Part shown: in pieces, positions 9,615-18,323 of the stretch | Layout of the letters: each line of letters begins with the position of its first letter | How positions within the stretch are numbered: position 1 is the stretch's first letter | Assembly: GCF_000300855.1 (NCBI RefSeq) | Contig: NZ_ALJF01000010.1 | Location: 248,001-312,000, forward strand | DNA length: 64,000 nt | Source: Agrobacterium albertimagni AOL15 | Lineage (GTDB): Bacteria; Pseudomonadota; Alphaproteobacteria; Rhizobiales; Rhizobiaceae | Direction of reading: 5' to 3' | Position numbers and translations under genes: made by a program | The notes under the pieces: model-generated | Told to the model about the DNA's origin: nothing | The model's input: the letters and a program-made list of their open reading frames with translations, nothing else | Database searches by the model: none

Positions 9615-10060
9615 TGCGCTTTCTCCTGGTCTTCCTGATCGGTGCCCTCTTCGGAACCGGTATCGCCCTTTCCGGCATGGCAAACCCTGCCAAGGTGCTC
9701 AACTTCTTCGATCTTGCCGGCAGTTTCGATCCGAGCCTCGCCTTCGTCATGGCCGGAGCGCTCACTGTCGCAGCTCCCGGCTATGCGATCCTCTTCCGGA
9801 TGCGCGAGAAGCCACTCTTCGACCAGTCCTTCCGCCTGCCCAAGCCGAGCGCCATCGATGCGAAGCTGATCGGCGGTTCCGCTGTCTTCGGCATCGGCTG
9901 GGGTATTGCCGGCTTCTGCCCCGGCGCATCCATCCCCGCACTCGGCCTCGGCCACACCTCAGCCGCCATCTTCGTGGCGGCCCTTCTCGTCGGGATCCTC
10001 ATCGCTCGTAGGCTGGCAAAGGCCGAATTCTTTGCCGATGCCGTCGGTCGATCGGGCTGA
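9614..10060 (+). CDS. YeeE/YedE family inner-membrane protein, subunit 2 (DUF6691-type)
   Basis: 148 residues, beginning MRFLLVFLIGALFGTGIALS. It carries GMANPAKVLNF and the second Cys-bearing loop GIAGFCPGASIPAL, the complement of the GCTSGHG loop in the preceding protein. The two halves together make one YeeE/YedE channel. The ATG overlaps the stop of the first gene, indicating translational coupling. No rhodanese, sulfur dioxygenase or ArsR regulator gene adjoins, so the sulfur pathway it feeds is elsewhere. Confidence 0.85.
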   Translation: MRFLLVFLIGALFGTGIALSGMANPAKVLNFFDLAGSFDPSLAFVMAGALTVAAPGYAILFRMREKPLFDQSFRLPKPSAIDAKLIGGSAVFGIGWGIAGFCPGASIPALGLGHTSAAIFVAALLVGILIARRLAKAEFFADAVGRSG

Positions 10061-10161
10061 GTTGTTCCCGGTATCCTCACGACCATCACGGCTTGACGCC
10101 TCCCATGCATTGACGCCTATTGCGCCCAGCATATCAATCGAGACAGCCCGAAAGGCATCCC

Positions 10162-10401
10162 ATGGCCATGACGCCACGCAGACCCGTAAACCCGAAGGAT
10201 GCCGCCGAGGCGTTGTTCAAGCCCGTGAAAAAGCCGGCAGCCCCGGTTGTCGAGCGCCGTGCGGCACCCGACGTCAAGGAACTCGTCTCGATCAAGCTCG
10301 ACAGCGCAGTCCTCGCACATTTCCAGAAGGACGGCCCCGGCTGGCAGGACCGTATCAACGACGCCCTGCGTGCGGTCGTTGAGGCAGACGGCGGCGAGTA
10401 A
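10162..10401 (+). CDS. BrnA-like antitoxin-family protein, no partner toxin
   Basis: 79 residues from the ATG at 10162 (AAAGG upstream). The C-terminal half, VSIKLDSAVLAHFQKDGPGWQDRINDAL, matches the ribbon-helix-helix-type DNA-binding region of BrnA antitoxins: the characteristic 'lD.dVl..F...G.GwQ.riN..Lr' pattern. BrnT toxins are normally encoded just upstream, but the preceding 100 bp holds no such gene. It may be a free-standing transcriptional regulator or an orphaned antitoxin. An intrinsic terminator follows at 10510. Confidence 0.75.
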   Translation: MAMTPRRPVNPKDAAEALFKPVKKPAAPVVERRAAPDVKELVSIKLDSAVLAHFQKDGPGWQDRINDALRAVVEADGGE

Positions 10402-10509
10402 AGCGGCTTTGCAGCCATTATCTTGCCCCTTCCTTTTGGCGCGAAAAACCCCTAAAGAACGCGGCAACATGACGTATCTTTCGGCGGCCCGGATCATTCG
10501 AATTATTGG

Positions 10510-10557
10510 CCCGGCCCTCCCGGCGGCTTGAAGAGCTGCGGGAAGGTCCGGGTTTTT
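10510..10557 (+). terminator. intrinsic terminator after the BrnA-like gene
   Basis: Long imperfect stem: CCCGGCCCTCCCGG... pairs with ...GGGAAGGTCCGGG around a TTGAAGA loop, followed directly by TTTTT at 10553-10557. It separates the small gene from ileS. Confidence 0.7.
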
Positions 10558-10650
10558 GGCGTTGGGTCTGAAAGCCTTAGCGCCCGCTTGCCGCCAATCC
10601 ATGACATAATTCCGCGACCGCTTGAGGTCGCCCCATCCGATGGCTGATCC

Positions 10651-13611
10651 ATGACCGATACCCCTGAGAAGATCGACTACTCCAAGACCCTCTATCTGCC
10701 AGAGACCGAATTCCCGATGCGCGCCGGCCTTCCCCAGAAGGAGCCGGAAATGGCGGCAAAGTGGAAGCAGATGGGACTGTATAAGAAGCTGCGTGCCTCG
10801 GCCGCCGGCCGCGAAAAATTCGTCCTGCATGACGGTCCGCCCTATGCCAACGGCAACATCCATATCGGCCATGCGCTGAACAAGGTGCTGAAGGACGTCA
10901 TCACCCGCTCCTTCCAGATGCGCGGCTTTGATAGCAATTACGTGCCCGGCTGGGATTGCCACGGCCTGCCGATCGAGTGGAAGATCGAGGAAAAGTACCG
11001 CGAGAAGGGCAAGGACAAGAACGAGGTCCCGGTCAACGAATTCCGCCAGGAATGCCGCGATTTTGCCCAGGGCTGGATCAACATCCAGGCCGAGGAATTC
11101 CGCCGCCTCGGCATCGAGGGTGATTTCGACAATCCCTATACGACGATGGCCTTCCACTCAGAAGCCCGCATCGCCGGCGAACTTCTGAAGATCGCCATGT
11201 CCGGCCAGCTCTATCGCGGCTCCAAGCCGATCATGTGGTCGGTCGTCGAGCGCACGGCGCTCGCCGAAGCCGAAGTGGAATATGCCGAGGTCGAGAGCGA
11301 CACGATCTGGGTGAAGTTCCCGGTGGTCGAGGCCGTGCTCAGCGAGGTTCGCCAGAATGTTCTTGGCGCGGCCGCGAGCACAGAAAGGCTTGAACAATTG
11401 CGTTCGGCTTCCGTCGTTATCTGGACGACGACCCCGTGGACCATCCCTGGGAATAGAGCTATCTCGTTCTCGTCCAAGATCCCATACGGCTTGTTTGAGG
11501 TCACTGAAGCGGACAACGACTTTGGCCCTCAGCCGGGCGAGAAGCTTATTTTTGCTAGGCGTTTGGCCGAGGAATGTGGGGCTAAGGCCAAGATCGTCCT
11601 TCGTCACATTGCAGATCTTGAAGCCGATGAACTCGGCGCGATCACTTGTGCCCATCCGCTTGCTGACCTCGGCTACACCTTCGCCGTCCCGATGCTTGAC
11701 GGCGACCACGTTACCGATGACGCCGGTACCGGCTTCGTCCACACCGCGCCGTCGCACGGTCGCGAAGACTTTGAAGCCTGGATGGCGAATGTCCGCGCGC
11801 TTGAAGCCCGTGGCATCGATGTGAAGATCCCGTTCCCGGTCGACGATGCCGGCTTCTACACGGAAGACGCCCCCGGCTTTGGCCCCTCGGCCGAAGGTGG
11901 TGCTGCCCGCGTGCTCGATGATAACGGCAAGAAGGGCGACGCCAACAAGCGTGTCATGGACGCTCTCATCAAGGCCAACAACCTCTTCGCTCGCGGCCGC
12001 ATCAAGCACGAATATCCGCATTCCTGGCGCTCCAAGAAGCCGGTCATCTTCCGCAACACGCCGCAGTGGTTTGTCTACATGGACAAGGAACTCGGCGACG
12101 GCACGACGCTGCGCAGCCGCGCCTTGTCTGCCATCGACCAGACCCGCTTCGTGCCATCCGGTGGCCAGAACCGTCTGCGCGCCATGATCGAGCAGCGTCC
12201 GGATTGGGTTCTCTCCCGCCAGCGCGCCTGGGGCGTGCCGATCTGCGTCTTCGCCGATGCAGAAGGCAATGTCCTGAAGGACGAAAAGGTCAACGCCCGC
12301 ATCCTTGAAGCCTTCGAGAAGGAAGGCGCCGATGCCTGGTTCGCCGAAGGTGCCAAGGAACGCTTCCTGGCCGGCGAGCATGACGGCGAAAAGTGGCAGA
12401 TGGTGTCAGACATCCTCGACGTCTGGTTCGATTCAGGCTCGACCCACACCTTCACGCTGGAAGACCGCCCGGACCTGAAATGGCCGGCGGACGTCTATCT
12501 GGAAGGCTCCGACCAGCATCGCGGCTGGTTCCATTCCTCCCTGCTCGAAAGCTGCGCCACCCGCGGCCGTGCGCCTTACAATGCCGTCATCACCCATGGC
12601 TTCACCATGGCCGAGGACGGCCGCAAGATGTCGAAGTCGCTCGGCAATACGGTGACGCCGCAGGACGTGATGAAGGAATCCGGCGCCGATATCCTTCGCC
12701 TCTGGGTCATGTCGACCGACTATGCCGAGGACCAGCGCCTCGGCAAGACGATCATCCAGACCAATATCGACGCCTACCGCAAGATCCGCAACACGGTCCG
12801 CTGGATGCTCGGCACGCTCGCCCATGACCATGGCGACGAGATTGCCTATGCCGATCTCCCGGAACTCGAAAAGCTGATGCTGCACCGTCTGGCCGAACTC
12901 GACCAGCTGGTCCGCAAGGCCTATGACGAGTTCGACTTCAAGCGGATCGTCCGCGCTCTCAGCGATTTCGCCAATGTCGAGCTCTCGGCCTTCTATTTCG
13001 ACATCCGCAAGGACACGCTCTATTGCGACGCCCCGTCGAGCCTGAAGCGCCGCTCGGCCCTTTTCGTCATCCGCAAGCTGTTCGACTGCCTGGTCCTTTG
13101 GTTTGCGCCGATGATGCCATTCACGACGGAAGAAGCCTGGCTGTCGCGTGATCCCAAGGCCGAGTCGGTCCATCTCGAACAGTTCCCGACGGTGTCTGCC
13201 GACTGGTCGAACGAGGTCGTTGCCGAAAAGTGGAAGGGCGTTCGCGCGGTGCGTCGTGCCGTCACCGGCGCGCTCGAAATCGAGCGCAAGGAAAAGCGCA
13301 TCGGCTCGTCGCTGGAAGCGGCTCCGGTCGTTCATGTCGCCGACGCCGAGCTACTGAAGGCGCTCGATGGCCTCGACTTCGCCGAGATCTGCATCACCTC
13401 GGATATCCAGGTCGTGGCAGGCGATGGCCCCTCGGAAGCCTTCCGTCTCGATGACGGCACGAAGGTCGCGGTCGAGCCGAAGCTTGCCGAAGGCAAGAAA
13501 TGCGCTCGTTCCTGGAAGATCACTAAGGATGTCGGCTCCGATCCGGATTATCCTGATGTCTCGGCCCGCGATGCACAGGCGCTGCGCGAGCTCGCTCAGG
13601 CTGCCGGCTGA
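10651..13611 (+). CDS. ileS: isoleucyl-tRNA synthetase
   Basis: 986 residues, class Ia. HIGH-type motif [15 protein letters not shown] at about 64-78, WTTTPWT and [18 protein letters not shown] in the CP1 editing domain, KMSKS loop at about 656 ([11 protein letters not shown]). It charges tRNA-Ile and hydrolyses Val-tRNA. The C-terminus ([13 protein letters not shown]...) keeps only one of the four Cys of the usual zinc finger. Bases 11340-11660 use many codons rare in the rest of the gene (AGA, AGG, TTG, ATT, TTT, GGG) and encode an unusual stretch, [17 protein letters not shown] onward. This suggests an in-frame recombinant patch. The frame is intact throughout, so the enzyme should be functional. 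Confidence 0.97.
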   Translation: MTDTPEKIDYSKTLYLPETEFPMRAGLPQKEPEMAAKWKQMGLYKKLRASAAGREKFVLHDGPPYANGNIHIGHALNKVLKDVITRSFQMRGFDSNYVPGWDCHGLPIEWKIEEKYREKGKDKNEVPVNEFRQECRDFAQGWINIQAEEFRRLGIEGDFDNPYTTMAFHSEARIAGELLKIAMSGQLYRGSKPIMWSVVERTALAEAEVEYAEVESDTIWVKFPVVEAVLSEVRQNVLGAAASTERLEQLRSASVVIWTTTPWTIPGNRAISFSSKIPYGLFEVTEADNDFGPQPGEKLIFARRLAEECGAKAKIVLRHIADLEADELGAITCAHPLADLGYTFAVPMLDGDHVTDDAGTGFVHTAPSHGREDFEAWMANVRALEARGIDVKIPFPVDDAGFYTEDAPGFGPSAEGGAARVLDDNGKKGDANKRVMDALIKANNLFARGRIKHEYPHSWRSKKPVIFRNTPQWFVYMDKELGDGTTLRSRALSAIDQTRFVPSGGQNRLRAMIEQRPDWVLSRQRAWGVPICVFADAEGNVLKDEKVNARILEAFEKEGADAWFAEGAKERFLAGEHDGEKWQMVSDILDVWFDSGSTHTFTLEDRPDLKWPADVYLEGSDQHRGWFHSSLLESCATRGRAPYNAVITHGFTMAEDGRKMSKSLGNTVTPQDVMKESGADILRLWVMSTDYAEDQRLGKTIIQTNIDAYRKIRNTVRWMLGTLAHDHGDEIAYADLPELEKLMLHRLAELDQLVRKAYDEFDFKRIVRALSDFANVELSAFYFDIRKDTLYCDAPSSLKRRSALFVIRKLFDCLVLWFAPMMPFTTEEAWLSRDPKAESVHLEQFPTVSADWSNEVVAEKWKGVRAVRRAVTGALEIERKEKRIGSSLEAAPVVHVADAELLKALDGLDFAEICITSDIQVVAGDGPSEAFRLDDGTKVAVEPKLAEGKKCARSWKITKDVGSDPDYPDVSARDAQALRELAQAAG

Positions 13612-13758
13612 AGACAGAATGAGGAAATGTGACCGGATGATTTGCGCTTTCGCGGGTCATCCGGTAAAACTGCCTGAAATTGGCCGAATTCGACCGGCAG
13701 GGCTGGTCACGTGTATTCGGCACGACTGATGAAACTGCGGCGAGGCTGGTAGGCATTC

Positions 13759-14391
13759 ATGAATTCGGCATATCTGTTCAGAGTTGGCCTCGGTCTGGTT
13801 GGTCTCTTCGGCGTCACGGCTGGTTTGTCCGGCTGCGTCGGCAGCCCGACCTACGGCACCGACAAGACGGCGATGGAGCAGCTGGTGGATGACGTCGGCT
13901 CTGCCGTCTCGATCGCGCCGCGTGAGCCCGCCAACAAGGGCACTAAGTATAATCCCCGTCCCGACCTCGTGCTGCCCCCGGGCGGCACGCAGACGGCAGC
14001 GCTCGTGGCGCCCCAGGCGTCGGTGGCCAGCCGCGAAAACAATCCGGAATGGGTGGAATCGCCGGAAGAGGCCCGCGAACGTCTGGTCGCCGAAGCTGAC
14101 GCCAATGCCGACAATCCGCGTTATCGCTCGCCGCTGCTCGCCGGCTACGGCACGGCCGGCACCATGACCGAGACGCAGAAGTGGCAGGCATTCCGCGACG
14201 CCCGCCAGCTGCAGAAGGGCGCCTATCTTGATCAGCGCCGCCTTCTTTCAGATCCGCCAACCGAGTATCGCCAGACCCAGGATGTGGCGCTGAGCGATCT
14301 GGGCGAGCCGGAAGCCAAGAAGGAAAAGCGTCGCAAGGCCGAAGCCAAGGCGGCGCGTCAGGGCAGTTCCTGGTGGACGCCCTTCCAGTAA
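13759..14391 (+). CDS. putative outer-membrane/periplasmic lipoprotein
   Basis: 210 residues. A type II signal peptide with hydrophobic core LFRVGLGLVGLFGVTAGL ends in the lipobox LSGC, so Cys31 or near it should be lipidated. The rest is hydrophilic and looks partly disordered, with no catalytic motif seen. It ends in a charged Lys/Arg/Glu stretch and SSWWTPFQ. The gene lies 147 bp after ileS on the same strand. It appears to be a rhizobial conserved lipoprotein of unknown role. Confidence 0.82.
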   Translation: MNSAYLFRVGLGLVGLFGVTAGLSGCVGSPTYGTDKTAMEQLVDDVGSAVSIAPREPANKGTKYNPRPDLVLPPGGTQTAALVAPQASVASRENNPEWVESPEEARERLVAEADANADNPRYRSPLLAGYGTAGTMTETQKWQAFRDARQLQKGAYLDQRRLLSDPPTEYRQTQDVALSDLGEPEAKKEKRRKAEAKAARQGSSWWTPFQ

Positions 14392-14459
14392 GTCTTCTCC
14401 GATATCGTGATTTTCAGGGCAGGGCGGAAACGGCCTGCCCTTTTGCTTGAGGTCCACCC

Positions 14460-14942
14460 ATGCCCTTCACCATCCGTCCCGCAACACCAGACGATGCCGC
14501 CGTCATTCACGGCTTCATCACCGAACTCGCCGTCTATGAAAAGGCAGGCCATGAGGTGGAGGCGACGGAGGAAACGATCCGCGCCTCGATCTTCGGCGAG
14601 GGTTCCGTCACCGAAGCGGTGATCCTCGAACATGACGGACGCCCGGCCGGTTTCGCCGTCTGGTTCTACAGCTATTCCACCTGGCAGGCAAAAAACGGTC
14701 TTTATCTCGAAGACCTCTACGTCTCGCCCGATTGTCGCGGCTCTGGTGCCGGAAAACTCCTGCTCAGGCATCTGGCGCGGGTGGCGGTGGAAAAGGGCTG
14801 TGGCCGTTTCGAATGGAGCGTGCTCGACTGGAACGAACCTGCGATCCGCGTCTATGACGCCGTGGGTGCCGAGCCGCAAAACGAGTGGATCCGCTACCGG
14901 CTGACTGGTGATAAGCTGAAAGCCTTTGCCGGCGGCGAATAA
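14460..14942 (+). CDS. GNAT family N-acetyltransferase (SSAT-like)
   Basis: 160 residues. It has the GNAT order: N-terminal IRPATPDDAAVIHGFITELA, the beta4/5 region YLEDLYVSPDCRGSGAGKLLL (pyrophosphate-binding R/Q-x-x-G-x-G/A as RGSGAG) and WSVLDWNEPAIRVYDAVGAEP near the end. LYLEDLYV and WNEPAIRVY resemble spermidine/thialysine N-acetyltransferases, so a polyamine or diamino acid substrate is possible but not proven. It converges with the minus-strand DUF1648-like gene with 7 bp between stops. Confidence 0.9.
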   Translation: MPFTIRPATPDDAAVIHGFITELAVYEKAGHEVEATEETIRASIFGEGSVTEAVILEHDGRPAGFAVWFYSYSTWQAKNGLYLEDLYVSPDCRGSGAGKLLLRHLARVAVEKGCGRFEWSVLDWNEPAIRVYDAVGAEPQNEWIRYRLTGDKLKAFAGGE

Positions 14943-14949
14943 GGCCGGT

Positions 14950-15270
14950 TCACTCCTCGTTTTCGATCGCCCGCGCCATCAGCGCGATATGCACGGCCTG
15001 GAGCGCCGGGCCGATGAAGGAAATCCACATCAGCGCCATGTCCCGCTCGGCATGGTCATGGCGCGAGAAAACGAAGATCACCACCATGAGTGAAAGCATC
15101 AGCAGCGGGGTGACCGCAATGGCGATCAATCGCGGTGCTCGCCAGTTGATCTCGCCGCTTGCCGACCACTGCATCGGTAGCCGGTCTGCATCGGGAGCAA
15201 TATTGCGATAGGCCCAGATCGCGATGCCGGCCATGGCCGCGATAGACACGGCGAGCAAGACGTAGACCAT
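14950..15270 (-). CDS. small DUF1648-like membrane protein
   Basis: 106 residues, beginning MVYVLLAVSIAAMAGIAIWA. Three hydrophobic helices are visible. The segment PDADRLPMQWSASGEINWRAPR matches the DUF1648 pattern (an 'lP.hw...G..n....' loop after the first helix). The start ATG overlaps the tadA stop (TGATG), with AAAGGAGA upstream inside tadA, so the two are translationally coupled. DUF1648 proteins are often linked to cell-envelope stress regulators such as SdpI-type immunity, but nothing here shows the role. Confidence 0.8.
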   Translation of the reverse strand: MVYVLLAVSIAAMAGIAIWAYRNIAPDADRLPMQWSASGEINWRAPRLIAIAVTPLLMLSLMVVIFVFSRHDHAERDMALMWISFIGPALQAVHIALMARAIENEE

Positions 15271-15722
15271 CAGTCTCTCCTTTCCTGAAAGAAGCTCCGC
15301 AGCAGGTCCGCGGCCTCGCTCTCGCGAATGCCGGAATAGACCTCCGGAACATGGTGGCATGTCGGCTGATGATAGAAGCGCACGCCGTTCTCGACTGCTC
15401 CGCCCTTGATATCGTGAGCAGCATAATAGAGTCGGCGAATTCGAGCAAAGGAGATCGCGGCCGCACACATCGTGCAGGGCTCGAGCGTGACATAGAGATC
15501 GGCATCGACCAGACGCTCGTCGCCGACCGCTTCCGCCGCGCGGCGAATGGCTAGGATCTCGGCGTGGGCGGTGACGTCGTTGAGGGCTCTCGACTCGTTG
15601 CCGGCCCGCCCGAGGATCTCGCCGTCGCGCACCACCACGGCACCGATCGGAACTTCGCCGCGTGCCCCGGCGGCATGCGCCTCCTCGAAGGCCGCCTCCA
15701 TGAAGCCGTTTGTCTTCCCCAT
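15270..15722 (-). CDS. tadA: tRNA(adenine34) deaminase TadA
   Basis: 150 residues. It makes inosine at the wobble position of tRNA-Arg(ACG). The zinc-binding and catalytic residues are all visible: HAE at 53-55 (His ligand, catalytic Glu) and PCTMC at 82-86 (two Cys ligands). Start ATG at 15722 is preceded by GTGGAAAG. The in-frame GTG 15 nt further upstream is part of that ribosome-binding region and is not preferred. It diverges from rluB with 69 bp between. Confidence 0.96.
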   Translation of the reverse strand: MGKTNGFMEAAFEEAHAAGARGEVPIGAVVVRDGEILGRAGNESRALNDVTAHAEILAIRRAAEAVGDERLVDADLYVTLEPCTMCAAAISFARIRRLYYAAHDIKGGAVENGVRFYHQPTCHHVPEVYSGIRESEAADLLRSFFQERRD

Positions 15723-15791
15723 GCACGAACTTTCCACTTAACCAGAGCCGCGCGACCTGATACGACAGCCCAAACCACAGGCAAACAACAA

Positions 15792-17729
15792 ATGACATTC
15801 AAAGACAAGTCCAAGCGTCCGGGGGCAAAGTCCTCCGACCGCAGCGGCAAGCCGCAAACCAGAAAACCGTCCGCCAAGCCGTCCGTAGCCGCCGCAGACA
15901 AGCCCGCCCGCGCGCCGCGCGCCGCTGCGCCCGCTGGCGACGAGACCGTGAAGCCCGAACGCATTTCCAAGCTTCTCGCCCGTGCCGGTGTTGCATCCCG
16001 TCGCGATATCGAGCGGATGATCATGGAAGGCCGCGTGTCCGTGAACGGCAAGGTGCTGGAGACCCCGGTCCACAACGCCACGCTCGCCGACACGATCGAG
16101 GTCGATGGCCAGCCGATCCGCGGCATCGAGCGCACGCGCCTCTGGCTCTATCACAAGCCGGCCGGCCTGGTGACCACCAATGCCGATCCCGAAGGCCGCG
16201 CGACGGTGTTCGAGAATCTACCGGAAGAACTGCCGCGCGTCATGTCGATCGGCCGCCTCGACATCAACACCGAGGGCCTGCTGCTGCTGACCAATGACGG
16301 GGGCCTTGCCCGCGTGCTGGAACTTCCGACCACCGGCTGGCTGCGTCGTTACCGCGTGCGCGCCTATGGTGAGGTCGATCAGCCGGCACTCGACGCGCTG
16401 AAGGAAGGTATCGCCGTCGATGGCGTGCTCTACGGCGCGATCGACGCGACGCTCGACCGCAAGCAGGGCCATAATGTCTGGATCACGATGGGTCTGCGCG
16501 AAGGCAAGAACCGCGAAATCAAGAACGTGCTCGGCGCACTCGGTCTCGAGGTCAACCGCCTCATCCGTATCTCCTATGGCCCGTTCCAGCTTGGCGACCT
16601 GCCCGAAGGCAAGGTGCTCGAAGTCCGCGGCCGCATGCTGCGCGATCAGCTGGGCCCACGCCTGATCGAGGAATCCAAGGCCAATTTCGATGCTCCGATC
16701 TACGCCCATGGGGCCGAGGTCGACGACGAGGACGCCCCAGCAGTATCGGGGAAGAAGCCTGCCCGCGAAGCGAAGCCCGAATGGGGTCGCGACGAACGTC
16801 CGTCTGAAAAGAAGCGCGCGCCGAAGGACTGGTCCGACAAGGGTGACCGCCGCGAGAAGGTACTCGGACGCCTCGACACCCGCCGCGACGAGGGTGCCAA
16901 ATCCGGCGACAAGTTCTCTGACAAGCCGAAGCGCCCGGCCGGCAACACCAAGGGCCGCACCGCCAACGTCTGGATGGCGCCCGGTGCGCGTCCGCTCGGC
17001 GAAAAGGCGGCAGCAGCGGCTGCCCGTCGCAAGCCCGATCCGCGTGGGCCTAAGCCCACCGAGCGCTTCGACGATCGTCCGACGTCTACCGTACAGATCA
17101 CCCGCGCCCGGGACGAAGAGGGCGATTGGATCCGCGCCGACGGCCCGGACCAGAAGCCTGGCGGTCGCGGTGGTGACCGTGGTGACCGTGGTGGAAAGCC
17201 CGGTGGCTTCGGCGCCCGTCCGCCCCGCCGAGACGGTGATGATCGTGCACCGCGTCGTGAGGGATCGGATCGTGGCCCGCGCCGCGAGGGAGCAGAACGC
17301 GGCCCCAAGCGTGATTTCGGCGATCGCGCCGAGCGTGCGCCGCGCCGTGACGGCGACGAGCGTGGCCCGCGCCGCGAGTTTTCCGACCGTGGCCCGAAAC
17401 GCGATTTCGGTGACCGGCCCCCGCGCGGCGACCGCCCCCGCGATGATCGCCCCCGCGACGACAGACCCCGCGATGACCGGCCCCGTGGTGAGCGTCCATT
17501 CGGCGACAAGCCGCGTGGTGCCAAGCCATTTGGTGACAGGCCGGCGGGCAAGTCCTTCGGCGGCAAGCCGTCTGGCAAACCTGCGGGCAAGTCATTTGGT
17601 GGCAAGCCGGGTGGCGGCAAGAGCTTCGGCGGCAAGCCGGGCGGACGTGCCCCAGGCGGCCCGCGCTCCGGTGGTCCCGGGGCTAAGCCCTCGGGCAGCC
17701 GCGGCGGTGCGCCGAAGGGCAAGAGGTAA
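15792..17729 (+). CDS. rluB: 23S rRNA pseudouridine2605 synthase RluB with long basic C-terminal tail
   Basis: 645 residues from the ATG at 15792, more than twice the catalytic core. A basic N-terminal leader is followed by an S4 RNA-binding domain (about 56-105, ERISKLLARAGVASRRDIERM) and a RsuA/RluB-type synthase domain with GRLDINTEGLLLLTNDG (catalytic Asp157). Residues from about 300 on are low-complexity: an Arg/Asp/Gly-rich part with repeated units such as DRPRDDRPRDD and RGPRREG, then a Lys/Gly/Phe part with repeated SFGGKPG. Such tails probably add RNA affinity. No clear ribosome-binding site precedes the start. rsmD follows after 6 bp. Confidence 0.95.
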   Translation: MTFKDKSKRPGAKSSDRSGKPQTRKPSAKPSVAAADKPARAPRAAAPAGDETVKPERISKLLARAGVASRRDIERMIMEGRVSVNGKVLETPVHNATLADTIEVDGQPIRGIERTRLWLYHKPAGLVTTNADPEGRATVFENLPEELPRVMSIGRLDINTEGLLLLTNDGGLARVLELPTTGWLRRYRVRAYGEVDQPALDALKEGIAVDGVLYGAIDATLDRKQGHNVWITMGLREGKNREIKNVLGALGLEVNRLIRISYGPFQLGDLPEGKVLEVRGRMLRDQLGPRLIEESKANFDAPIYAHGAEVDDEDAPAVSGKKPAREAKPEWGRDERPSEKKRAPKDWSDKGDRREKVLGRLDTRRDEGAKSGDKFSDKPKRPAGNTKGRTANVWMAPGARPLGEKAAAAAARRKPDPRGPKPTERFDDRPTSTVQITRARDEEGDWIRADGPDQKPGGRGGDRGDRGGKPGGFGARPPRRDGDDRAPRREGSDRGPRREGAERGPKRDFGDRAERAPRRDGDERGPRREFSDRGPKRDFGDRPPRGDRPRDDRPRDDRPRDDRPRGERPFGDKPRGAKPFGDRPAGKSFGGKPSGKPAGKSFGGKPGGGKSFGGKPGGRAPGGPRSGGPGAKPSGSRGGAPKGKR

Positions 17730-17735
17730 GCCGTC

Positions 17736-18296
17736 ATGCGCATCGTCGGCGGTGAGTTTCGTGGCCGCAGCCTGGCCACGCCGAAGTCGAATGACATCAG
17801 GCCGACCGTCGACCGGACGCGCGAGAGCCTGTTCAACATCCTGGCGCATGCCCATCCGGGCGTGCTCGACGGCACCCGCATCCTCGATCTCTTTGCCGGC
17901 ACAGGTGCTGTCGGCATCGAGGCGCTGTCGCGCGGCTGCAAGTCGGCACTCTTCGTCGAAAACAGCGTTGAGGGTCGCGGCCTGCTCTGGGAAAACATCG
18001 ATGCGTTCGGCCTGCATGGCCGCGCCCGCATGTTGAGGCGCGACGCGACCGATCTCGGCCCTGCTAACAACATCGAACCCTTCGAACTGGTCTTTGCCGA
18101 TCCGCCCTATGGCAAGGGGCTGGGTGAGAAGGCGCTGCTCTCGGCCCATCGGGGTGGCTGGCTGGCGAAGGACGCCCTCGTCATCCTCGAAGAGCGCGCC
18201 GATGTTCAGGTCTCTGTCGACCCGGTTTTCGCCTTCGTCGAGGAGCGGACCTTCGGTGACACGAAAATGTACTTCTTTTCCTATAGGCCGTCCTGA
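17736..18296 (+). CDS. rsmD: 16S rRNA (guanine966-N2)-methyltransferase RsmD
   Basis: 186 residues, standard length. SAM-binding loop DLFAGTGAVG at 51-60 and catalytic ADPPYGKG with DPPY at 122-125. The N-terminal MRIVGGEFRGR...RPTVDRTRESLFNIL is the family signature. It methylates G966 in the 30S decoding region. It is coupled to rluB (6-bp gap), so the two rRNA-modification genes are probably one operon. Confidence 0.96.
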   Translation: MRIVGGEFRGRSLATPKSNDIRPTVDRTRESLFNILAHAHPGVLDGTRILDLFAGTGAVGIEALSRGCKSALFVENSVEGRGLLWENIDAFGLHGRARMLRRDATDLGPANNIEPFELVFADPPYGKGLGEKALLSAHRGGWLAKDALVILEERADVQVSVDPVFAFVEERTFGDTKMYFFSYRPS

Positions 18297-18323
18297 TCCC
18301 CTCAGCGGAGAAAGGCTCAGCCC

